A stretch of DNA of 64,000 nucleotides, taken from contig NZ_NEVJ01000003.1 of the NCBI RefSeq assembly GCF_002261425.1, forward strand, positions 2,666,001 to 2,730,000, given 5' to 3'. The translations under genes and the position numbers were made by a program. The notes beneath the pieces are model-generated. The model saw only the letters and a program-made list of their open reading frames with translations, had not been told where the DNA came from and did not search any database. This DNA comes from Bordetella genomosp. 9 (GTDB lineage: Bacteria; Pseudomonadota; Gammaproteobacteria; Burkholderiales; Burkholderiaceae_B). Shown in pieces: positions 26,346 to 34,338 of the stretch (its first letter is position 1; every line of letters starts with the position of its first letter).

Positions 26346-26393
26346 CAGGTCCGCTTGGATAGAATTGAGGCCCAATCAAAAGAAGAGGCCATC

Positions 26394-28019
26394 ATGAGAC
26401 AACACGCCGCACGACGGTACGCTCCCACCTGCCTGGCCGTCGCGCTCGCCTGCTGCGCCGCCATCGCCACCGCGCAACCCGCGCCCACCACCACGGCGGC
26501 GCCGGACAGCGCCACCGCGCCCGCACCGGCCGGCGCCGCGCCTCAAGCGTCCCCCGCCGCGAAGCCGGCCGCCAAGCCGCATGGCCGCGACGAATTCTTC
26601 TGGCTGGGCGAAATCAACAAGGCCACCGCGGTCATCAACACCGACGAAGGCCTGCTCGACAAATCCATGGCGCCGCGCCTGGCCGCCGCCGTCGCCAAGG
26701 TCATCCAGGACGGCGATCAGCCCGGCGGCAAGCGTCCGTCCACGGTCATCACCTTCGAACCGCTGCTGATCAAGGCCGGCGGCCTTGACGTCACGCTGCT
26801 GCATGCGGGCCGTTCCAGCCAGGACATGCACGCGACGTATCGCGCGGCCATCCTGCGCGACAAGCTGCTGGAGCTCGCCGACCAGCTGAACGCCACGTCG
26901 ACCACGCTGGTGAACCTGGCGGCCAAGCACGTCGACACCATCGTGCCCAACTACACCAACGGCGTGGCGGCCCAGCCCAACAGCTATGGACACTATCTGC
27001 TGGGCCACGCGGCGGGGCTGGACCGCGATGCCCAGCGCATCCGCGAGACCTATGCCCGCGTGGACCGTTCGCCCATGGGCACCACGGTGCTGAACGGCAC
27101 CAGCTGGCCGCTGGACCGCAAGCGCATGGCCGACTATCTGGGCTTCAGCCAACTGGTCGACAACGCCTATGACGCGTCGCAGATTTCCTCGATGGACGAG
27201 CCCGTCGAAGTTTCCTCCATCGTCACCAGCATCGCATTGCACACGGGCAACTTCATCGAAGACATCATGACGCAGTACGCCGAATCGCGTCCCTGGATCC
27301 TGCTGCAGGAAGGCGGCGGCAATACCTACGTGTCCAGCGCGATGCCGCAGAAGCGCAATCCCGGCCTGCTGAACTCCACGCGCAGCGACGCATCCACCGC
27401 CATCACGCTGGCGATGGGACCCATCATCCAGACCCACAACATCACCCCGGGCATGCCCGATCCCAAGGACGTCGAACAGAATTCCGCCATGGTCGACAGC
27501 GCCATCAAGGCGCTGAAGAAATGGGATCGCGTGCTGAAGGCCCTGGTGATCAGCCCGGACCGCGCGCTGGAGGAATTGAACAGCGACTGGACGGCATCGC
27601 AGGAACTGGCCGATCTGCTGATGCGCAAGTACAAGCTGCCCTTCCGCGAAGGACATCATTTCGCGTCCGAAGTCGTGGAGTACGCTCGCCAGAACAACAT
27701 CAAGCCGCTGGATTTCCAGTACGCGGACGCCAAGCGCATCTACGCCGAAGTCGTGAAGGGCAGCAAGTATCCGCAGGAATTGCCCATGACGGAAGCCGAG
27801 TTCCGTGCGTCGCTGGACCCCGTGGCCATCGTCAGGAACCGCGCGACGTCGGGCGGACCGCAGCCGGCGGAAATGGAACGCATGCTGAAGGAAGCCCGCG
27901 CGAAACTGTCCGCCCAGGCCGACTGGATCAAGCAGCGCCGCGCCCATATCGATGACTCGCTGGGACGGCTGGACAAGGACTTCAACCAGCTTGTCGCCAG
28001 CGCCGCGCCGGCCAAATAA
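26394..28019 (+). CDS. Secreted fumarase/argininosuccinate-lyase superfamily protein
   Basis: A 541-residue protein with a clear signal peptide (MRQHAARRYAP, hydrophobic core, ATA-Q near residue 28), a Pro/Ala-rich linker of about 45 residues and a full lyase-superfamily body. The superfamily signature is present as SSAMPQKRNPG, and the early NSYGHYLLGHA segment fits the His-containing substrate loop. Members normally act in the cytoplasm on argininosuccinate, adenylosuccinate, fumarate or aspartate. Export to the periplasm is unusual. The ATG at 26394 follows AAGAAGAGG. It lies 48 bp after the amidase on the same strand and may be co-transcribed. The substrate is unknown. Confidence 0.82.
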   Translation: MRQHAARRYAPTCLAVALACCAAIATAQPAPTTTAAPDSATAPAPAGAAPQASPAAKPAAKPHGRDEFFWLGEINKATAVINTDEGLLDKSMAPRLAAAVAKVIQDGDQPGGKRPSTVITFEPLLIKAGGLDVTLLHAGRSSQDMHATYRAAILRDKLLELADQLNATSTTLVNLAAKHVDTIVPNYTNGVAAQPNSYGHYLLGHAAGLDRDAQRIRETYARVDRSPMGTTVLNGTSWPLDRKRMADYLGFSQLVDNAYDASQISSMDEPVEVSSIVTSIALHTGNFIEDIMTQYAESRPWILLQEGGGNTYVSSAMPQKRNPGLLNSTRSDASTAITLAMGPIIQTHNITPGMPDPKDVEQNSAMVDSAIKALKKWDRVLKALVISPDRALEELNSDWTASQELADLLMRKYKLPFREGHHFASEVVEYARQNNIKPLDFQYADAKRIYAEVVKGSKYPQELPMTEAEFRASLDPVAIVRNRATSGGPQPAEMERMLKEARAKLSAQADWIKQRRAHIDDSLGRLDKDFNQLVASAAPAK

Positions 28020-28030
28020 CCGCCCCGATC

Positions 28031-29173
28031 TTGAGCAAATCTTCCTATGCCGTGCCGCCCGCGCAAGCGCGGGCGATCTGGCTGCGCGCGCAGTGCCTGG
28101 ATCGGCCGGCGCCCTTCGGCGCCGGGCCGCAAGCCACGCGCACGGCCGTCGAGCACCTGGGCTACGTGCAGATCGACACCATCAACGTGATCGAGCGCAG
28201 CCATCATCACATCCTGCACACCCGTATTCCCGCCTACGCGCGCACGGACCTGGAGCGCGCGCAGTCCGTGGACAAGACGGTGTTCGAATACTGGACCCAC
28301 GCGCTATCCTATGTGCCGACGGCGGACTACCGCTACTTCATGCCGGCCATGGCGCGCTACCGCACGGCGGCGCCCGACGTCTTCACCACGGTGGCCGCCG
28401 AAGACTATGCGGCGCTGATCAAGCGCATCCGCAAGGAAGGCGCGCTATCGATCCGCGATATCGACGAAGAACTCGTGGAAAAGACCCATCCCTGGGGCAG
28501 CCGCAAGCCATCGAAGCGCGCGCTGCGCCTGGGTTTCCTGACGGGGGACCTGACGATCAGCCGGCGCGTCGGCATGCTCAAGACGTATGAACTGGCGCAA
28601 CGCCATTTCGCGTGGCCGCGGCGTCCGCGCCCGGCCACGCCGGGGCAGTTCGCCGACTACCTGCTGGACCGCGCCATCCGCGCGCAGGGCATGGCCAGCC
28701 TGGACTCCATCTGCTACGGCAACCTCTCGATGAAGGCACTGGTCGGCGAACGCATCGCCGCGCGCGTGCGGCGCAAGGGACTGGTGCCGGTCCACATCGA
28801 CGGGCACACGGTCCAGCATTGGGCAGCCCCCATGACGCTGGATGCGCCGCCGGCCGGCGATGGCCGGCCGCTGGTGCATCTGCTGTCGCCCTTCGATCCG
28901 CTGGTCATCCAGCGCAAGCGCCTGCAGCTCTTCTTCGGCTATACGCATCGCTTCGAAGCCTATGTGCCGCCGGCCAGGCGCGTGCTAGGGTATTTTGCAT
29001 TGCCGGTCCTGGTGGGTGACGAGATCGTCGCCGCGATCGACCTGAAAACGGACAGGCAGGCGCGCAAGCTCATCGTCAAGCAATGGACCTGGCTGGCGAA
29101 GAAGCGTGCCGGCATGAAGCCGGCGATCGAAGACGCCCTGCATGCCTTCGAACGCTTCCAGCTGGGCGGCTGA
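28031..29173 (+). CDS. YcaQ/AlkX-type winged-helix DNA glycosylase
   Basis: A 380-residue protein of the HTH_42 (formerly DUF1006) family. E. coli YcaQ/AlkX unhooks DNA interstrand crosslinks. The catalytic QxD motif is present in LGYVQIDTINVIERSHHHIL, followed by the family's HTR and the C-terminal LLSPFDPLVIQRKRLQLFF block. The start is a TTG at 28031, 11 bp after the lyase, without a strong ribosome-binding site; no better start exists. Such glycosylases can be self-resistance factors next to DNA-damaging natural-product genes, but here it may just be a housekeeping neighbour. Confidence 0.85.
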   Translation: MSKSSYAVPPAQARAIWLRAQCLDRPAPFGAGPQATRTAVEHLGYVQIDTINVIERSHHHILHTRIPAYARTDLERAQSVDKTVFEYWTHALSYVPTADYRYFMPAMARYRTAAPDVFTTVAAEDYAALIKRIRKEGALSIRDIDEELVEKTHPWGSRKPSKRALRLGFLTGDLTISRRVGMLKTYELAQRHFAWPRRPRPATPGQFADYLLDRAIRAQGMASLDSICYGNLSMKALVGERIAARVRRKGLVPVHIDGHTVQHWAAPMTLDAPPAGDGRPLVHLLSPFDPLVIQRKRLQLFFGYTHRFEAYVPPARRVLGYFALPVLVGDEIVAAIDLKTDRQARKLIVKQWTWLAKKRAGMKPAIEDALHAFERFQLGG

Positions 29174-29190
29174 CGCGCCGCCGTCGGGCG

Positions 29191-29457
29191 TCAGTCTTTC
29201 AGCGCATCTTCCAGCAGCGTGTTGATGAGGTCATTGGTGCCCACGCCATCCGCCTGCGCGCGTGCGCGCAGCGCATCGATCAACGGCTGCTTGAGCTTGA
29301 CCGGAAAGGATACCAGTCCGGCCGCCTGGTCCAGCTTGCGCTGCTCCCGCCGGTCGACGGCCGGCGCGGCGCCGCCATAGCGGCCGGGAGGCACGGCGGC
29401 GTTCAGCTTGCCCATCAGTTTCAAGGCTTTGTTCTTTTCGAGATCGGTTTTTTTCAT
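29191..29457 (-). CDS. Small protein with possible ribbon-helix-helix C-terminus
   Basis: An 88-residue protein, Lys-rich at the N-terminus. The C-terminal half (LVSFPVKLKQPLIDALRARA and on to TLLEDAL) has the strand-helix-helix look of a ribbon-helix-helix DNA-binding domain, or of short conserved proteobacterial proteins of unknown function. AGGAAT precedes the ATG. It is convergent with the glycosylase gene. No toxin partner is visible beside it, so an antitoxin role has no support. Confidence 0.6.
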   Translation of the reverse strand: MKKTDLEKNKALKLMGKLNAAVPPGRYGGAAPAVDRREQRKLDQAAGLVSFPVKLKQPLIDALRARAQADGVGTNDLINTLLEDALKD

Positions 29458-29644
29458 GAGGATTCCTGCGTAGGCAGCGCGGCGGGCATACCGCGCTGGC
29501 GGCTATGCTTGTACCACGTTGCACACAAAGCGGCGCCGCGCGCATGCAGGCACAGGCCCTGTACGCCACGCGGATGTCCGGATATGCGATGCCGCAAGCT
29601 TAGCCTGGGCAGGCGCAATGCACGATGGAATTCTCGAGGGGGCG

Positions 29645-29667
29645 CGACCACACAGGACGCGTGGTCG
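29645..29667 (+). promoter_or_regulatory. Alternative (anti-terminator-like) hairpin
   Basis: CGACCAC at 29645-29651 pairs perfectly with GTGGTCG at 29661-29667 (7 bp, 9-nt loop). Its right arm overlaps the left arm of the terminator stem (29660-29671), so the two structures are mutually exclusive. Confidence 0.5.
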
Positions 29668-29697
29668 GACCGGCTGGTCTGGCCACGCTTTTTTTTT
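29660..29697 (+). terminator. Strong intrinsic terminator
   Basis: A 12-bp stem (29660-29671 with 29676-29687, including two G-U pairs, GGCT loop) is followed at once by T9 (29689-29697). It reads rightward and lies 45 bp upstream of the start of the 29743 gene. The nearest upstream gene on this strand ends at 29173, with an opposite-strand gene between. Confidence 0.85.
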
Positions 29698-29742
29698 GGC
29701 CTTTTACAGGCCATCTCGCCCCCTTGGCTCAATGGAGAAACG

Positions 29743-30105
29743 ATGCCGAGCATCCAATCTTGTAACGCCCATTCCCCGTGCTACGCCCCGAAAGACATGT
29801 CCTCCGCCGGCGGCGGCAAGAACGCGGCCGTATCGGGCCGCCGCCAAGCCGCCGCCTCGGGCTCCTCGACGCAAACCGCCGCGTTCGACATGGCCGCCAT
29901 GCTGGAAGCAGTCGTCCGGCAGCCGGAAAGCCTGCGGCAGGTCGTCGCACGCCTGGACGACGATCATTCCCCGCTGACCCGGCAGGAAATCGCGGCTGCC
30001 CGGCTCAGTCACAACGGCCCGCCCAGCCTGGGCCGCGGGCGAACGCAGTCCCCATCCGCCCGGAGCGCCGCGCCGTCCGCGTCCGGCGCCAAGCCGGGGG
30101 CCTGA
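29743..30105 (+). CDS. Hypothetical protein
   Basis: A 120-residue protein of unknown function. Residues about 48-85 form a helical segment (MAAMLEAVVRQPESLRQVVA) and the remainder is Ser/Ala/Gly-rich and probably disordered. The ATG at 29743 follows TGGAGAAA at good spacing. It lies directly behind an intrinsic terminator with an alternative hairpin, so it may be controlled by attenuation. No signal peptide or membrane segment was seen. Confidence 0.5.
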   Translation: MPSIQSCNAHSPCYAPKDMSSAGGGKNAAVSGRRQAAASGSSTQTAAFDMAAMLEAVVRQPESLRQVVARLDDDHSPLTRQEIAAARLSHNGPPSLGRGRTQSPSARSAAPSASGAKPGA

Positions 30106-30246
30106 GCGCCGCCCGGTCTCCCCCGCAAGTTTTCGGCCATGGATGCGTTTTCAGGAACGACGATTGCGCTTGCGCGACGGTGTCGCCGATCCATTTCGGC
30201 CACCCACGCCGTGGGCGTACCCCACGATCATTTCAGCGGCGGAACA

Positions 30247-30891
30247 GTGAAACTGAACAGTCTTTCATTCATGGATGGAGAGGCCATGCCGGACCGGTAT
30301 GCCCTGCGCCGCAATGCCGGTCCCACCACGCTGGTGCCGGCGGAAAACCTCAACCCGCACCTCGCCTGGAACGACGTGCCGGACGGCACGGCGTCCTTCG
30401 TCCTGCTTTGCGCGGACCTGGACGCTCCCACCGACAAGTCGGGCATCAACAAGCCGGGCGTGACGTTCGACGACGACAGCGAACGCGCGCTGTTCTACCA
30501 CTGGGTGGTGGCCGATCTGCCGGCGAGCGTGCGCGACGTCGACGAAGGCGCGTACACGCCGCTGCATGGCGAAGGCGCATCGACGTCGATACCCGCGTCG
30601 GCGGGCCAGGTCGGGCACAACGACTACGCCGGCATGCCGGGGATGGAAGACGCCGCCGGCCATTGCTATGGCGGCCCCGCGCCGCCGTGGAACGACAGGC
30701 GCCCGCACCGCTATCGCTTCACGGTGTATGCCCTGTCGGTGCCCAGCCTGGGCCTGCCGGACGGCTTCAAGGCGGCCGACGTGCTCCAGGCCATGAAGGA
30801 CGCCGTGCTCGCGGAGTCCTCGTTGACGGCGGTCTACACGCTGAATACCTCGCTATCCGCGACGCAGGTCGGCTCGCCTTCGGTGAGCTGA
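30247..30891 (+). CDS. PEBP/YbhB-family protein
   Basis: A 214-residue phosphatidylethanolamine-binding-protein-family member (YbhB/Raf-kinase-inhibitor-like). Diagnostic motifs are in order: SFMDGEAMPDRYA, NPHLAWNDVPDGTASFVLLCADLDAP, HWVVADLP and GGPAPPWNDRRPHRYRFTVYALS. The bacterial function is unsettled. Start GTG 30247 gives the family's usual length. An ATG at 30139 would add 36 unrelated residues. It is convergent with the next gene. Confidence 0.85.
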   Translation: MKLNSLSFMDGEAMPDRYALRRNAGPTTLVPAENLNPHLAWNDVPDGTASFVLLCADLDAPTDKSGINKPGVTFDDDSERALFYHWVVADLPASVRDVDEGAYTPLHGEGASTSIPASAGQVGHNDYAGMPGMEDAAGHCYGGPAPPWNDRRPHRYRFTVYALSVPSLGLPDGFKAADVLQAMKDAVLAESSLTAVYTLNTSLSATQVGSPSVS

Positions 30892-30924
30892 GGCCTGCCG
30901 GGCCGGCCGGTCTTGTGGGCTTGG

Positions 30925-31572
30925 CTAGCGGGACCAGCAGGCGAACAGCGATGGGAAAAAGCGCGCCGGCGTGTCCGCGTGTTCATGGGCAGGATGATAA
31001 GCGGCCCATAGGCGCGCGCCTTCGCCCTCCCATGGCGGCAGGATCGGCGCGCCCGCGCGCCAGAACTGGATGGCCTGCCGGACCGCCGGGTCGTGCCGGT
31101 TCCGGTACACCCATCGCAGTTCGCAGCCCGTATAAGACTTGGCCTCCCTGTCGCGCGGATGGGCCTTGCTCACGACCTGGACCATGTCCAGTTGGTCCAG
31201 CACGAAGTGCACGGTCATGCCCGCTCCCGCCGCCCACGCCAGGCCCGCCTTGCACTTACGGGCCACGGCCTGCACCGTGGCCTGCTTCGCAGACAAGGCC
31301 TTGCGGTACTTGGGATGCCGTCCGATGCTGGCCAGGAAGTCCGCCTGATTGGCGGGCGCGGCTTTGTTGAAATACTGCTGCTCCCGACGTTCGGCGGCGA
31401 TCGCGGCATACTGGTCGATGCGGCTGAAATTCGGTTCGCCGGTCTCCGCCACGAAGTCCTGCGCATCGCGGAACTGCGGATAGTCGTAGGCGTAACGGCT
31501 GCGTTGCCGCGCCAGGCCGTAGACCAGGTCGCCCCGTTCGTAGCGTTGCTTGAATGGCGGATGGAATGGCAT
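30925..31572 (-). CDS. Conserved-looking protein of unknown function
   Basis: A 215-residue soluble protein that I do not recognise. The N-terminus is rich in aromatic and charged residues (KQRYERGDLVYGLARQRSRY), the middle is helical, and the C-terminal third has a distinctive HFVLDQLDMVQVV segment, a TGCELRWVYRNR segment and an IQFWRAG segment that look like a folded enzyme or effector domain. AAGGAG precedes the ATG at 31572. There is no signal peptide. It lies downstream of the PAS-LuxR gene on the same strand (136-bp gap). Confidence 0.7.
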   Translation of the reverse strand: MPFHPPFKQRYERGDLVYGLARQRSRYAYDYPQFRDAQDFVAETGEPNFSRIDQYAAIAAERREQQYFNKAAPANQADFLASIGRHPKYRKALSAKQATVQAVARKCKAGLAWAAGAGMTVHFVLDQLDMVQVVSKAHPRDREAKSYTGCELRWVYRNRHDPAVRQAIQFWRAGAPILPPWEGEGARLWAAYHPAHEHADTPARFFPSLFACWSR

Positions 31573-31708
31573 GCGGAAATCTCCTTCTGCCAGGGACCAT
31601 ACGTCGCGGCGCGGCGCGCGGGAATGCGGAATTTCCGAGATGGCCGAACGGCGCGCGATCCCATCCGACGCGGGGACGGCGCGGCAAGGCAAGCGATCGA
31701 CGCAATCG

Positions 31709-32269
31709 CTACGCCGCCGAAAAACTCATCAGCTTGTGGACCAGCCCGGCCGAGGTCTTGGCGGCGAACTTGGTCATGAGCCTGGCCCGGTACATTTCGA
31801 CGGTGCGCGGGCTCAGATCGAGCTGGCGGGCGATGACCTTGCTGGTCTTGCCCTCGGCGATGAGCGCGGCGATTTCCCGTTCGCGCGCGGTCAGCCCGGA
31901 CGCCACGGGGCGTTTCGCGCTCAGGTCCTCGAAGACCCAGATGACCGCGGCAAGAGGTTGCCGCGATATCAGGGAACGGCCGGCGGTGTGGCACCAGAAC
32001 AGCTCGCCCTGCCGGCGCTTCATGATGCGTTCGTCGGAATAGGCGTCGGTCTCGCCCAACACGCCCAGCAGCCTGCGGCCGGTGCGGGTGAACTCCGCGG
32101 CGGACGGATAGAGCAGTTCGAAGGAAACGCCGTCCAGCGCGCCGGCGTCGTAGCCGAACATGCCTTCCAGCGCGGTGTTGGCGAACTGGATGACCCGGTC
32201 GCGCGACACGCACATGCCCACCGGCGCGCGCATCAGGACTTCCTTGTAGTCTATGTCGGACGGGCTCAT
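31709..32269 (-). CDS. PAS-LuxR-type transcriptional regulator
   Basis: A 186-residue one-component regulator. A PAS fold spans residues about 8-115 (VIQFANTALEGMFGY and the GELFWCHTAGRSL strand), and a GerE/LuxR helix-turn-helix spans about 120-180 (LTAREREIAALIAEGKTSKV to SPRTVEMYRARLMTKF). It lacks a receiver domain. GGAGAT lies ahead of the ATG at 32269. It is divergent from the cupin gene, its likely target. A CGTA-N4-TACG site sits between them. Confidence 0.88.
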   Translation of the reverse strand: MSPSDIDYKEVLMRAPVGMCVSRDRVIQFANTALEGMFGYDAGALDGVSFELLYPSAAEFTRTGRRLLGVLGETDAYSDERIMKRRQGELFWCHTAGRSLISRQPLAAVIWVFEDLSAKRPVASGLTAREREIAALIAEGKTSKVIARQLDLSPRTVEMYRARLMTKFAAKTSAGLVHKLMSFSAA

Positions 32270-32331
32270 CGTTCGATCTCCAGAACAGCAACAGGGCCCA
32301 CGCGCGGGCCGGGCCATCACATCCGCGCCAA

Positions 32332-32343
32332 CGTAGTTTTACG
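32332..32343. promoter_or_regulatory. CGTA-N4-TACG candidate operator
   Basis: The inverted repeat CGTAGTTTTACG lies between the PAS-LuxR gene and the cupin gene, about 60 bp from the former and 80 bp from the latter. FixJ/NarL-type HTH domains commonly bind such TACG-containing half-sites. Assignment to the adjacent regulator is an inference. Confidence 0.35.
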
Positions 32344-32424
32344 GTATTGCCGCTGCCCTTGCCCGCTCCTACAGTGGCCTGGAGCATGATCGCTCGGGTC
32401 TTTTCTTCCCAATGGAGACAGGCA

Positions 32425-32862
32425 ATGGAAAACCAAAAGGCAGGCGGGGATTTTCCTACATTTTTTTCGCACGTGCGGCCGGCGGATACGGCGTTCCGCT
32501 CGGGCGGCCTGCGCGATTTCTTCGTATACCGGGACCTGGGCATTGCCGAGGCCACGGGCGGCAAGGTGATCGCGCAGCTGGTCAGGGCCAATGAAGCGCC
32601 CGAGGCCGGCACCGGATGGCATATCCACGGCGCCGACTTCCATATCGTCTACATGCTGAAGGGCTGGGCGCGCTTCATGTACGAAGACCAGGAAACCCTG
32701 GTCAGCGCCGGCGATTGCGTGCACCAGCGGCCCGGGATCCGGCATTTCCTGTTCGACTACTCGCCCGACATGGAGTACCTGGAAGTCGTCGGCCCGGCGG
32801 ACTTCACCAGCGTCCCGGTCACCGGCCCGTGTGAAGTCCCGCGCCCCGGCGCCTGGTCATAG
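32425..32862 (+). CDS. Cupin-domain protein
   Basis: A 145-residue single-domain cupin. Metal ligands are likely in GWHIHGADFH and the late His of IRHFLFDYS, around a compact beta-barrel. It may be a small dioxygenase/isomerase or a ligand-binding sensor. TGGAGACAGG precedes the ATG at 32425. It is divergent from the PAS-LuxR regulator and lies just upstream of the catabolic operon, but a strong promoter at 32895 separates the two. Confidence 0.82.
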   Translation: MENQKAGGDFPTFFSHVRPADTAFRSGGLRDFFVYRDLGIAEATGGKVIAQLVRANEAPEAGTGWHIHGADFHIVYMLKGWARFMYEDQETLVSAGDCVHQRPGIRHFLFDYSPDMEYLEVVGPADFTSVPVTGPCEVPRPGAWS

Positions 32863-32894
32863 CGCGCGCGAAGCCGCCGCTTTCCTCGCCCCTA

Positions 32895-32924
32895 TTGACA
32901 CGCAATATGTCCAGTACTTAATAT
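32895..32924 (+). promoter_or_regulatory. Near-consensus sigma-70 promoter of the SDR-lyase operon
   Basis: TTGACA (32895-32900) is a perfect -35. TAATAT (32919-32924) is a good -10 with an 18-bp spacer. Transcription would begin near 32931, about 60 bp before the SDR start. Such an AT-rich promoter stands out in this GC-rich DNA. Confidence 0.75.
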
Positions 32925-32938
32925 TATGTATATACATA
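32925..32938. promoter_or_regulatory. Perfect 14-bp palindromic operator
   Basis: TATGTATATACATA is fully self-complementary and abuts the -10 of the promoter, covering the predicted start point. This is an ideal repressor position. The TGTATATACA core resembles operators of GntR-family repressors. No GntR gene lies in this window. Confidence 0.6.
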
Positions 32939-32993
32939 TATAGGGGCGAGACACTGCGATAGCCGCCGTGCCGCTCCAGGTGGACGGGGCGAC

Positions 32994-33896
32994 ATGAAAG
33001 ACAAGGTGGTGGTGCTGACGGGCGCCGGCGGCGGTATCGGCCGCGGGATCGCGCACGCGCTGGCGCGGGCCGGCGCAAGCGTAGTGGTGAACGACGTCGG
33101 CGTATCGCTGTCCGGCCAGGGCGGCGACGCCGGCGTGGCGGAAAGCCTGGCCGCCGAACTCCGCGCGGCCGGCGGTGCCGCCGTCGCCTGCGGCGACAGC
33201 GTATCCGACTGGAACAGCGCGCAGCGCATCGTCGCCTGCGCCCTGGACACCTATGGCCGCATCGACGCGGTCATCAACAACGCCGGCAACCTGCGCGACC
33301 GCTTCTTCCACAACATGGAAGAAGACGAGTGGCGTTCGGTCATCGACGTCCACCTGCACGGCACGTTCTTCGTCAGCCGGGCCGCCGCGCCGCATTTCCG
33401 TGCGCAGAACGGCGGCGCCTATGTACACATGACGTCCACGTCCGGACTGATCGGCAACTTCGGCCAGGCCAACTATTCGGCCGCCAAGCTGGGCATCGTC
33501 GCGCTATCCAAATCGATCGCGCTGGACATGCGAAAGTACGGCGTGCGCTCCAACTGCATCGCGCCTTTCGCATGGAGCCGCATGACCGACTCCATCCCGG
33601 CCAATACGCCCGAAGAAGCCGCCCGCGTCGAAAAGCTCAAGAAGATGGAAGCGGACAAGATCGCGCCCATGGCGGTCTACCTGGCCAGCGACGCCGCCGC
33701 CGAGGTGACCGGACAGGTCTTCGGCGTGCGCGCCAACGAAATCCTGTTGTTCAGCCAGCCGCGCCCGATACGGTCGGTGCATATGAGCGACGGCTGGACC
33801 CCGCAGAGCATCGCCGACATCGCCATCCCCGCCATGCGTTCCAGCTTCTTCGCGCTGGAGCGCTCCCCCGACGTGGTGAGCTGGGACCCTATCTGA
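32994..33896 (+). CDS. Short-chain dehydrogenase/reductase (MFE-type hydroxyacyl-CoA dehydrogenase-like)
   Basis: A 300-residue NAD(P)-dependent dehydrogenase. The cofactor loop is TGAGGGIG (9-16), NNAG is at 95-98, and the catalytic triad is Ser148, Tyr161, Lys165. The NDVG segment after the third strand and the C-terminal extension resemble the SDR domain of peroxisomal multifunctional enzyme type 2, so a 3-hydroxyacyl-CoA substrate is likely. It is the first gene of the operon, under the promoter at 32895. Confidence 0.88.
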   Translation: MKDKVVVLTGAGGGIGRGIAHALARAGASVVVNDVGVSLSGQGGDAGVAESLAAELRAAGGAAVACGDSVSDWNSAQRIVACALDTYGRIDAVINNAGNLRDRFFHNMEEDEWRSVIDVHLHGTFFVSRAAAPHFRAQNGGAYVHMTSTSGLIGNFGQANYSAAKLGIVALSKSIALDMRKYGVRSNCIAPFAWSRMTDSIPANTPEEAARVEKLKKMEADKIAPMAVYLASDAAAEVTGQVFGVRANEILLFSQPRPIRSVHMSDGWTPQSIADIAIPAMRSSFFALERSPDVVSWDPI

Positions 33897-33918
33897 TTCT
33901 TCAAGCCTAGGAATTCGC

Positions 33919-34338
33919 ATGGCCATCGACACCAAGGCGCGCGACAGCAACGCGCCCACGGGCCCGCTCGGGCCCGAACAAACCTACTTCCGCTTCCTGC
34001 AAGAGGGCGACTGGCGTATCCAGCGCTGCCGCGGCTGCGGCAAGGCGGTGTTCTATCCCCGCATCGCCTGCCCCGGCTGCGATGGCCAGGACTTCGACTG
34101 GGTCGCGCCTTCCGGCAACGGCACGGTGTACTCCACCACGGTCATGCGCCGCCCCGCGCAGGCCGGCGGCGACCGCAACCTGTGCCTGGTGGACCTGGAC
34201 GAAGGCGTGCGCATGATGAGCCGCATCGAAGACGTCGACCCGGCGGCGCCGCGCATCGGCGACCGCGTGCGCGCCCGGCTGCGGCGCGAAGGCGAGCAGA
34301 ACCTGGTGGTATTCACGCTGTTGGAGCAGACACGATGA
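33919..34338 (+). CDS. DUF35 / OB-fold zinc-ribbon protein
   Basis: A 139-residue protein with a rubredoxin-like zinc ribbon (Cys37, Cys40, Cys51, Cys54: CRGCG and CPGC) followed by an OB-fold. DUF35 proteins bind acyl-CoA and work as partners of thiolase-like proteins. The stop overlaps the next gene's start (ATGA), supporting a complex with the thiolase-like subunit. TAGGAA precedes the ATG. Confidence 0.88.
   Translation: MAIDTKARDSNAPTGPLGPEQTYFRFLQEGDWRIQRCRGCGKAVFYPRIACPGCDGQDFDWVAPSGNGTVYSTTVMRRPAQAGGDRNLCLVDLDEGVRMMSRIEDVDPAAPRIGDRVRARLRREGEQNLVVFTLLEQTR

Larger units (their letters stand above)
29458..29742 (+). other. 285-bp leader/intergenic region ending in a terminator
   Basis: There is no protein gene. 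The right end holds two overlapping hairpins and a T9 run (annotated separately), only about 45 bp before the next ATG. The left part could carry a promoter for a short rightward transcript. No riboswitch class was recognised. Confidence 0.4.

Noticed and set aside
28031..29173. Self-resistance DNA glycosylase of the NRPS-like cluster
   Set aside because: The predicted product is a small amino-acid derivative with no sign of DNA alkylation chemistry, so linkage is positional only.
32459..32470. T-run as a terminator
   Set aside because: It lies inside the cupin coding sequence and has no stem upstream.
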